Shown one piece after another: positions 57,735 through 64,000 of a DNA stretch of 64,000 nt (position 1 is its first letter; the number at the start of each line of letters is the position of its first letter). Below the pieces are notes generated by a model. The model did no database searches. It was not told where the DNA came from and saw only the letters and a program-made list of their open reading frames with translations. A program made the translations under genes and the position numbers. The stretch spans positions 62,001 to 126,000 of the forward strand of contig NZ_CAJEWD010000006.1 of assembly GCF_903994045.1 (NCBI RefSeq), written 5' to 3'. The stretch comes from Jeotgalicoccus meleagridis (lineage in GTDB: Bacteria > Bacillota > Bacilli > Staphylococcales > Salinicoccaceae).

Positions 57735-58793
57735 TTATAATAGATCAGTCTTCAAGCGGTTCTCTCTTTCTTTTCGCTTTAAGGCTAAAGTAACGAGTTG
57801 ATCCAATAAATCTGCATAAGGAATTCCGGATACTTCTAATAATTTAGGATACATTGATATACTAGTGAATCCTGGTAGAGTATTGACTTCGTTAACGATA
57901 ATTTTACCTGACTGCTCTAAAAATACATCTACTCTCGCCATACCTTCACAATCTAATGTTCTAAATGTTTTTTTTGCAATATCTTGAATCCTTTTTTGTA
58001 CCTCATCATCTAGGTTTGCTGGAATATTCAAAACAGCACCGTCATCGTCTAAATACTTGGAGTCATAAGAATAAAATTCTGTATTAGAAACAATCTCTCC
58101 AGGCACTGAGACAAATAACTCTTCATCTCCTAAGACTGATACTTCGATTTCTCTGCCGTCTATTCCTTTTTCAATCATCACTTTAGAATCAAAATTAAAG
58201 GCAAGTTCTAAGGCTTGATAAAATTCACTTTCGTTGGTGACTTTAGAAACCCCTACAGATGAGCCTTGATTGACCGGTTTGATGAACATTGGTAAACCTA
58301 ATTTAGTCTCTACATCTTTATAATTCACTTGATCTTGTTCAAAGTAATTAACCATTATCCCTGCAGCTGTTTCTATACCATTCTCTTGTAATAGACGTTT
58401 AGTCATGTCTTTATCCATGCAGACTGCAGAACTCCTAACACTACAACCCGCAAACGGAATATTAGCTAATTCTAAGAGTCCTTGGATAGTGCCGTCTTCT
58501 CCTGCAGTACCATGCAAAATAGGTAGTACAGCGTCGATTTCTAAGACTTTGTTATCTACTGTCAAACCACTTGCTGGTGAGACTAATATTTCTCGTCCTT
58601 TAGTTTGGTCTATAATTTTTACTTCTTTCTTATCATTAGCTAATAGCCATTGACCGTCTTTTGTAATGTAGATCAGTTCCAGTTCATACTTATCTTTTCT
58701 AAGGGCATCAAACACACTACTAGCTGAACGTATAGACACCTCATGTTCAGTCGATTTGCCCCCATAAATAATTCCTAATTTAATTTTTGACAT
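57735..58793 (-). CDS. ddl: D-alanine-D-alanine ligase Ddl
   Basis: Joins two D-Ala for peptidoglycan precursors with ATP. 352 aa. Marks: IIYGGKSTEHEVSIRSA, LHGTAGEDGTIQGLLELA, IKPVNQGSSVGVSKV, GMARVDVFLEQ and NEVNTLPGFTSISMYPKL. The omega-loop tyrosine that favours D-Ala over D-Lac (FYSYDSKY) is present. Followed by the GNAT gene and pepT. Confidence 0.97.
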   Translation of the reverse strand: MSKIKLGIIYGGKSTEHEVSIRSASSVFDALRKDKYELELIYITKDGQWLLANDKKEVKIIDQTKGREILVSPASGLTVDNKVLEIDAVLPILHGTAGEDGTIQGLLELANIPFAGCSVRSSAVCMDKDMTKRLLQENGIETAAGIMVNYFEQDQVNYKDVETKLGLPMFIKPVNQGSSVGVSKVTNESEFYQALELAFNFDSKVMIEKGIDGREIEVSVLGDEELFVSVPGEIVSNTEFYSYDSKYLDDDGAVLNIPANLDDEVQKRIQDIAKKTFRTLDCEGMARVDVFLEQSGKIIVNEVNTLPGFTSISMYPKLLEVSGIPYADLLDQLVTLALKRKERENRLKTDLL

Positions 58794-58946
58794 AACAGTT
58801 CCCCAAATCTTTCAGACTTTTAAAAATAAATGTATTTCAATTTTACACCAATAATATGTATAAGTTAATGATTTGGTCGGATTATTAATTGAATAATTAG
58901 TGATATAATCAGACATGTTAACTAAATTAGAAAGGGTTGAACTTAA

Positions 58947-60662
58947 TTGAAGACTTTCTTTTCTTACTACGCACCTTATAAAGTGCTATTTACTGTTGAT
59001 TTTTTATCTGCAGTAATCGTCGGTCTTCTAGAACTCGCATTCCCCATTATTGTGAGTCTTTTCATAGATGAGCTTCTACCTACAGGTAATTGGAAGTGGA
59101 TTATACTTGCTTCAATCGGCCTAGTACTGGTCTATCTATTTAATACATTGATGCAGTTTATCGTTACATACTGGGGTCATATGCTCGGAACTAACATAGA
59201 GCGTGATATCAGAAATGATTTATATAGTCACATTCAAAGACTTTCTTTCCGCTTCTTTGACAATACTAAAACTGGTAAACTACTGACTCGTTTAACTAAC
59301 GATTTAATGAATATTGGGGAAATGGCTCACCACGGTCCTGAAGATTTATTTATAGCTGTCATGACCTTACTTGGGGCTTTTGGAATTATGTACTACATAC
59401 ATCCAGAACTCGCTATTATTTCCTTTATCATCGTTCCATTGATCCTAGTTATTGCAATTTACTTCAACAAGAAGATGACAGTTGCTTTTAGGGAACTTTT
59501 TGGACGAGTATCTGATTTTAACCATATGATTGGAGATAAAATTGGTGGTATTCGCTTAGTACAAGCTTTCGCTAATGAAGATGCAGAGTTTAAAGAGTTT
59601 AAAAGACTGAATGATCGTTTTAGACAAACTAAGTTAAAAGCTTATAAAATTATGTCTTTTAACAATTCATCTACTTACATGTTGATGCGTTTAGTCACTG
59701 TCTTTATCCTCATTGCTGGTGCCTACTATGTGACTATTGGCGAATTAAGCTACGGTGATTTTGCAGCGTTCATTTTAATTTCAAACGTTCTCTTTAAACC
59801 GTTAGAAAAGATTAATGCAGTCATTGAACTTTATCCTAATGGGATTGCAGGATTTAAACATTTCTTAGATACCATGTCAGAAAAAGCTGACATTACAGAA
59901 AAGGAAAATGCAATTGAACTAAAAAATGTAAAAGGTAATATTACTTACGATAAAGTGAGCTTTGCTTATGATGAGAAGGATGTTTTAACTGACATTTCTT
60001 TTAACATAAAAGCTGGTGAAACAATTGCCTTTGTCGGTCCATCAGGTGCTGGTAAAACAACACTGAGCGCACTCTTACCGAGATTCTACGATGTAACCAA
60101 AGGTAAGATAGAAATTGATGGTAAAGATATTAGAGATCTAACACTATCATCCTTAAGAGAAAATATAGGAACAGTTCAACAAGATGTTTTCTTATTCGCT
60201 GGTACTTTAAGAGAAAATGTTGCTTATGGTAAACCTGATGCAAGTGATGAAGAAGTGTATGATGCGCTAGCTAAAGCTCAACTAAAGGAACTCGTCGATT
60301 CTTATCCACGTGGTTTAGATACCATCGTTGGCGAGCGTGGTGTTAAGTTATCAGGTGGACAAAAACAAAGAATTGCTATTGCACGTATGTTCTTAAAAAA
60401 CCCACCTATTCTTGTCTTAGACGAAGCAACAAGCGCCCTCGATACAGCGACTGAACTTTATATTCAAGAAGCGCTTAATAGACTTGCAGTTGGACGAACA
60501 AGCTTGGTTATCGCTCACAGACTTGCTACTATCAAAAATGCGGACCGCATTATGGTTGTCACTAAAGATGGTATTGTAGAAAGTGGTAGTCATGAAGAAC
60601 TTTTAAGAAAAGACAACGGTGTATATAAAGAACTTCACAATGCACAATTCTCCACAATTTAA
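58947..60662 (+). CDS. ABC exporter half-transporter (YwjA/Sav1866-like)
   Basis: 571 aa; six membrane segments up to about residue 310, then an ATPase with Walker A GPSGAGKTT, signature LSGGQKQR, Walker B ILVLDEATSALD and switch His in IAHRLAT. Start is the TTG at 58947, with AAAGGG ten bases upstream; the next in-frame ATG would remove the first helix. Divergent from ddl. Probably a homodimeric lipid or drug exporter. Confidence 0.9.
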   Translation: MKTFFSYYAPYKVLFTVDFLSAVIVGLLELAFPIIVSLFIDELLPTGNWKWIILASIGLVLVYLFNTLMQFIVTYWGHMLGTNIERDIRNDLYSHIQRLSFRFFDNTKTGKLLTRLTNDLMNIGEMAHHGPEDLFIAVMTLLGAFGIMYYIHPELAIISFIIVPLILVIAIYFNKKMTVAFRELFGRVSDFNHMIGDKIGGIRLVQAFANEDAEFKEFKRLNDRFRQTKLKAYKIMSFNNSSTYMLMRLVTVFILIAGAYYVTIGELSYGDFAAFILISNVLFKPLEKINAVIELYPNGIAGFKHFLDTMSEKADITEKENAIELKNVKGNITYDKVSFAYDEKDVLTDISFNIKAGETIAFVGPSGAGKTTLSALLPRFYDVTKGKIEIDGKDIRDLTLSSLRENIGTVQQDVFLFAGTLRENVAYGKPDASDEEVYDALAKAQLKELVDSYPRGLDTIVGERGVKLSGGQKQRIAIARMFLKNPPILVLDEATSALDTATELYIQEALNRLAVGRTSLVIAHRLATIKNADRIMVVTKDGIVESGSHEELLRKDNGVYKELHNAQFSTI

Positions 60663-60663
60663 A

Positions 60664-60692
60664 TTGACAAAATAATTCGTAATTGTTAGAAT
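60664..60692 (+). promoter_or_regulatory. Strong sigma-A promoter of the pheA leader
   Basis: TTGACA (60664-60669) and TAGAAT (60687-60692) are separated by 17 bp. It starts two bases after the stop codon of the ABC exporter gene and would give a transcript beginning near 60699, about 265 nt ahead of pheA. Confidence 0.85.
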
Positions 60693-60723
60693 AATTAACA
60701 TACAAATTGAGAAGAGTGATATT

Positions 60724-60783
60724 ATGCTAGAACCATTAAATATAACTCAACTAAACATGTATTTTTTCAGCCGTTTTAGATAG
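60724..60783 (+). CDS. Candidate phenylalanine leader peptide (19 aa)
   Basis: ATG at 60724 with GAAGAGTGAT just upstream; the peptide ends NMYFFSRFR then TAG at 60781-60783. Codons 13, 14, 15 and 18 are Tyr, Phe, Phe and Phe, a concentration at the place where a stalled ribosome would cover the first arm of the leader fold. By analogy with enteric pheL, scarcity of charged tRNA-Phe would stall translation here. No protein role is expected. Not found by homology; the call rests on position, content and the overlapping RNA fold. Confidence 0.7.
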   Translation: MLEPLNITQLNMYFFSRFR

Positions 60784-60950
60784 GCCTGTATCCTTTACCA
60801 TTACGGATATAGGCACATCCTAATCTGTAATGGCTGATGCTTTTAATGCAAAAAAACAGCCATTAGTGAATCTAATCGGCTGGATATAATATATTTATCG
60901 TTCTCCCAGCCGGTTGGATTCTCTAGGAATTCAACCGGCTTTAATTATTT
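60768..60950 (+). promoter_or_regulatory. Putative ribosome-mediated attenuator of pheA (alternating hairpins plus terminator)
   Basis: Five linked segments can pair in two exclusive sets. A (60768-60784, over the Phe codons) pairs with D (60819-60836) around an inner hairpin GCCTGTATCC/GGATATAGGC (60784-60814). E and F form a 10-bp hairpin CAGCCATTAG/CTAAT-C-GGCTG (60857-60882). G and T form the terminator AGCCGGTTG (60908-60916) / CAACCGGCT (60932-60940), with inner pairs and TTAATTATTT after it. The other set is D-E (TAATGGCTG/CAGCCATTA) and F-G (CGGCTGG 60877-60883 / CCAGCCG 60906-60912), which prevents the terminator. Stalling on A should favour the second set and permit pheA expression. 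No T-box motif is present. Confidence 0.75.
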
Positions 60951-60964
60951 AAGGAGTGTTAAAA

Positions 60965-61831
60965 ATGAAAATTGGTTATCAAGGTGTTGAAGGAAGTTAT
61001 AGTACGTTAGCTTGTCAAAAATTCGCTAAGGAGAAGACGTATAGCACAAAGGGTTACATGACATTTAAGCTTTTAGTCGAAGCTCTCTTAGATAATGAAG
61101 TAGATTACATCGCTTTACCTGTTGAGAATTCTACTAGTGGTCCAATTACCCGCACTATAGATTTAATGAAATACTTAGATGTTAAAGCGGTAGAAGAAAT
61201 ATACATAAAAATTGATCATTCTTTAATTTCTAAAGAGCCAATTGAACTAAATGACCTCACAGAAGTATATTCACATCCTGAGGCGCTTGAACAATGCTAT
61301 ACCTACTTGAGCCAGTATCCACATATTGAGGTCAAGGAATTTAGTGATACAGCAGGTGCAGTTCATATGGTGAAAGAATCAGACGATAAGACAATTGCAA
61401 GCATTGCAGGTAGTCATGCAGCACAGATGTATGACATGAATATCATTAGGGAAAACATTAGTGATAATCCGCTGAACACAACACGTTTTTTAATTTTTAC
61501 AAAAAAATCAGCTGAAAAAACATTACGTGAAAAAACATCGCTCTATGTTGAATCTACTCATAGTAGCGGGTCCTTGAGTCATATCTTAGATATTTTCACA
61601 GCTTATAATATCAACCTAGTCTACTTAATGAGTCGACCGATACAAAATAAACCTTTCTCTTATGGATTTTTTATCGACATAGAAAATGGACTAGACCGTT
61701 CGAACTTTGAAGCTGCTCTAAAAGCTCTAGAAGATAAAACGTCTTATATTAACATCTTAGGCTCCTATGATAAGGGGTTGATACCTGAATACGAAGGAGT
61801 CATCCAAAATGAAACAAATTCTAACAAGTAG
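60965..61831 (+). CDS. pheA: Prephenate dehydratase PheA
   Basis: Converts prephenate to phenylpyruvate, the Phe branch of aromatic synthesis. 288 aa. The dehydratase part has GYQGVEGSYSTLACQKFA, VENSTSGPITRTIDLM and the catalytic NTTRFLIF (Thr-Arg-Phe). The ACT domain (from about 195) reads SGSLSHILDIFTAYNINLVYLMSRP (cited in part), so the usual ESRP of the Phe site is MSRP, which may alter feedback. The ATG at 60965 follows AAGGAG by eight bases; the GTG at 60956 is inside that site. Behind the leader described above. Confidence 0.95.
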   Translation: MKIGYQGVEGSYSTLACQKFAKEKTYSTKGYMTFKLLVEALLDNEVDYIALPVENSTSGPITRTIDLMKYLDVKAVEEIYIKIDHSLISKEPIELNDLTEVYSHPEALEQCYTYLSQYPHIEVKEFSDTAGAVHMVKESDDKTIASIAGSHAAQMYDMNIIRENISDNPLNTTRFLIFTKKSAEKTLREKTSLYVESTHSSGSLSHILDIFTAYNINLVYLMSRPIQNKPFSYGFFIDIENGLDRSNFEAALKALEDKTSYINILGSYDKGLIPEYEGVIQNETNSNK

Positions 61832-63044
61832 TAAACATCTATTTACCCGGATTGCGATTGGTTTCGTTATCGGAATTCTTTTAGGTATATTTTTACCAGA
61901 GTTCTCACTAAACATTAAATTTATTGGTGATATTTATTTAAATATCATTAAAGTGATGATTATACCGATTATCTTTGTCGCAGTTTCTACGGGAATTATT
62001 AACATTGGTAGTGGTAAAGACTTAGGTCGAATTGGTTTTAAGAGCGTCCTTGTCTTTGTTGTAATGTTTGTACTTACAGCGGGCATTGGTCTGTTCATCT
62101 CATACTTAGTCAGACCAGGTAAAGTCATTGATATTGAAGCCACTGGTTATGACGGAGAAGTAACATCTCCAAACGCTGAAGATTTTTTCATGAATATTAT
62201 TCCTGATAACCTCTTTATGGCTCTAACTGAAGGCGATATTTTAGCAACCATTATTTTTACAGTTATTTTCTCTATTGCAATTGTCGCTGTTGGTAAGGAA
62301 GCTGAGCCCGTTAAGTCATTTATTAATTCCTTATCGAAAATAATTTTTAAAGTTTTAAATTACATTATGGAACTTACACCAATTGGGATTATTTCACTTA
62401 TGGCATACGCAGTTGCTGAATACGGAGCAGGCATCTTCTCTGCCCTAGGACTTTACATTGTTACTGCTTATGTTGCTTGTATTATTGCTTTTATCATTGT
62501 TATGTTAATTCCAGTTTGGCTGTACACAGGATTAAAGCCAGTAGATTTCTTAAAAGGAATTTACAAAGTATGGTTGGTATCATTTGCCACAACAAGTTCT
62601 GCTGTGACAATGCCGACGACAATTAAAGTGACAAACCAAGATTTTAAAGTCAGCGATGCGATTACCAACTTTGTAGTTCCACTTGGTACGACAATTAATA
62701 TGGCTGGTGGCGCAATATCATTTAGTCTACTTGCTGTTTTTGTCTCAGACTTTTATGATATTTCACTTGGTTTCGGTCAAATTGTTTACTTAATTTTTAT
62801 TGCCACCTTAATAAATATGGCAGCCCCTGGAATACCAGGTGGTGGCATTGTACTCGGCGCTTCATTCTTAACTTTACTCGGCTTACCTATTGAGTTGATG
62901 GGACCCATAGCAGCGATCTACCGTATATTAGATATGGCTTACACAACTATGAACATTACTGGTGACTCAGCAGCCGCGATTCTTATCGATGAATCAGAAA
63001 AAAGAAGAAGACAGAAAAAAGGCTTATCACCACTTGAACAATAA
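61809..63044 (+). CDS. Dicarboxylate/amino acid:cation symporter (DAACS family, GltP/DctA-like)
   Basis: 411 aa with eight membrane segments and two hairpin loops. Family marks: MIIPIIFVAVSTGI, the serine-rich loop FATTSSAVTMPTT, VVPLGTTINMAGGAI and the late NITGDSAAAILIDESE. Homologues carry glutamate, aspartate, serine, threonine, cystine or dicarboxylates with Na+ or H+. It overlaps pheA by 23 nt with GAAGGAG before its ATG, so it shares the pheA transcript and attenuator. The ligand may be glutamate (amino donor for phenylpyruvate) or an aromatic compound; both are inference. Confidence 0.92.
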   Translation: MKQILTSSKHLFTRIAIGFVIGILLGIFLPEFSLNIKFIGDIYLNIIKVMIIPIIFVAVSTGIINIGSGKDLGRIGFKSVLVFVVMFVLTAGIGLFISYLVRPGKVIDIEATGYDGEVTSPNAEDFFMNIIPDNLFMALTEGDILATIIFTVIFSIAIVAVGKEAEPVKSFINSLSKIIFKVLNYIMELTPIGIISLMAYAVAEYGAGIFSALGLYIVTAYVACIIAFIIVMLIPVWLYTGLKPVDFLKGIYKVWLVSFATTSSAVTMPTTIKVTNQDFKVSDAITNFVVPLGTTINMAGGAISFSLLAVFVSDFYDISLGFGQIVYLIFIATLINMAAPGIPGGGIVLGASFLTLLGLPIELMGPIAAIYRILDMAYTTMNITGDSAAAILIDESEKRRRQKKGLSPLEQ

Positions 63045-63069
63045 AAAAAGCATCCAGACGGATGCTTTT
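63041..63069. terminator. Bidirectional terminator
   Basis: AAGCATCC and GGATGCTT pair around AGAC, with A- and T-runs either side, between the convergent symporter and NCS1 genes. Confidence 0.88.
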
Positions 63070-63072
63070 TTC

Positions 63073-64000
63073 TTATTTTTTAACTAATATATCTCTTTGG
63101 TCAATATCATTTACTTCAGCATTTAAGTAATTTTTACCTTTAGTAATGTAAGCAATGATGATTGTTAGAACTGCTGCAAGTGCTGCTGCGAAGAAGGCTG
63201 CTGTACTTGCTAAAAAGTCACCCATATAACCAAGTGCTGCGATTGTTCCAAGTAAGCTTGAAATCAAGAGTGCACCAACGCCAACTGGATTCCATTTATA
63301 GAGGTATTCTTGACGTTCTTCATAGTAACCAGGACCGATCTTCATCAACAATTTTACAGCGATAAAGTCCGTCACTAAAATTGCTGCCCAAGCCATTAAA
63401 AATACGCCTTGGAAAGTTAATGCAGTATCTAAATGATCGACAATACCACCGAGCATTAGAACCATTGCAGTTACTCCAGCAACAACCACCCAGAAACGAC
63501 GTCCAGGTGTAAATTTAAATACGTTCTCAAAGAAGTTCGATAGTGATAATGAACTACTATAAATATTCGTAACGTTGATACGAACTTGAGTCAGCATAGT
63601 AAATAAAGCACCACCAATACCTAAGAGGTGTACAATATAAACCCCTGGATTTGGTTCATTTAATCTCACACCAAACCATATTCCAAGTCCACCCATTACA
63701 CCGTAACAAAAGATTTGTGGAATAAAGCCGATTGCTAGTGAACCGCCTTTGATATGGCCAGGTTTCAAGAAACGTGCATAGTCTGAAGCAATTAGAGCTG
63801 TTAAGCCAATAATCCCATGCTGCATTCCAATACATAATAAGAGAGCTGTGCCCCCAACTTGAACACCTTCAGGCATATAAGTCCAAAAAGCACCATCGTA
63901 TTTAGATGTTGTGAAGAATGATACAACTATGGCTGTAATTAAGAATATGAAAAATATAGGCAATGACCATTTTTGTAATTTATCAAGTTGTTTAATACCG
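63073..64000 (-). CDS. NCS1-family nucleobase/allantoin-type permease (5' end beyond window)
   Basis: About 309 C-terminal residues of a protein usually near 480-500; the reading frame stays open to the right edge. At least eight membrane segments. NCS1 marks: SLAIGFIPQIFCYGVMGGLG, VRINVTNIYSSSLSLSNFF, FKFTPGRRFWVVVAG and ILVTDFIAVKLL. Homologues import cytosine, uracil, allantoin, hydantoins or thiamine precursors. The substrate cannot be told without the N-terminal half. Confidence 0.88.
   Translation of the reverse strand, partial: GIKQLDKLQKWSLPIFFIFLITAIVVSFFTTSKYDGAFWTYMPEGVQVGGTALLLCIGMQHGIIGLTALIASDYARFLKPGHIKGGSLAIGFIPQIFCYGVMGGLGIWFGVRLNEPNPGVYIVHLLGIGGALFTMLTQVRINVTNIYSSSLSLSNFFENVFKFTPGRRFWVVVAGVTAMVLMLGGIVDHLDTALTFQGVFLMAWAAILVTDFIAVKLLMKIGPGYYEERQEYLYKWNPVGVGALLISSLLGTIAALGYMGDFLASTAAFFAAALAAVLTIIIAYITKGKNYLNAEVNDIDQRDILVKK

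Noticed and set aside
60699-60964. T-box or other tRNA-binding leader for pheA
   Set aside because: No AGGGTGGNACCGCG-like sequence and no room for stem I; the leader ORF and alternate hairpins explain it better.

Overview
This AT-rich window has the gene content of a low-GC Gram-positive of the family Staphylococcaceae. The evidence is the pcrB-pcrA-ligA order, a pur operon, a NETI-motif protein beside purB, pxp/acc genes, VanZ, DUF6176 and UPF0316 proteins, AGGAGG-type ribosome sites and frequent TTG/GTG starts. It reads as a chromosomal, mostly housekeeping stretch. No rRNA, tRNA, IS element, prophage or CRISPR array was recognised. The genus cannot be fixed from the sequence alone; a relative of Jeotgalicoccus, Nosocomiicoccus or Salinicoccus is a guess.

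Layout. 1-8.4 kb, minus strand: ligA (cut by the edge), pcrA and pcrB; then a six-gene run pncB-nadE-UPF0316-NETI-purB-LdcB/VanY-like peptidase. 8.6-12.7 kb: ppaC, an SOS-type promoter driving a YolD-like protein, folD, rpmG and a zinc-binding lipoprotein under a Zur-like operator. 12.7-22.5 kb: small membrane proteins, MutT, an iron alcohol dehydrogenase, a thiamine-binding protein, CapA, a siderophore-binding lipoprotein, VanZ and two ABC systems. 22.5-22.85 kb: a non-coding element with a 51-bp tandem array. 23-28.6 kb: DUF6176, nagB, pcp, DUF418, a fused remnant of a two-component system and an oligopeptide-binding protein.

28.7-38.2 kb: the pur operon behind a paired PurBox promoter, but with purC, purS and purQ absent between purK and purL. 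38.4-45.1 kb: an eight-gene 5-oxoproline/biotin-carboxylase operon (SRPBCC, pxpB, pxpC, accB, accC, pxpA, NRAMP-like, hydro-lyase) with a GTATAC-centred palindrome at its promoter. 45-54.4 kb: YitT, amidohydrolase plus permease, and a met-type importer with two binding proteins and a short ATPase. 54.4-60.7 kb: MFS exporter, pepT, ddl and an ABC exporter. 60.66-63.04 kb: pheA plus a DAACS-family symporter behind a leader that looks like a ribosome-mediated phenylalanine attenuator. The window ends inside an NCS1 permease.

The most striking element is that pheA leader. A strong promoter is followed by a 19-codon ORF containing Tyr-Phe-Phe-Ser-Arg-Phe, then a chain of mutually exclusive hairpins ending in a terminator just upstream of the pheA ribosome site. 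Firmicutes usually control such genes by T-boxes or TRAP, so this deserves testing. Other points of interest are the missing purCSQ block, the receiver/HATPase fusion, the SOS promoter framed by a 10-bp inverted repeat and lacking a polymerase partner, and the 51-bp array.
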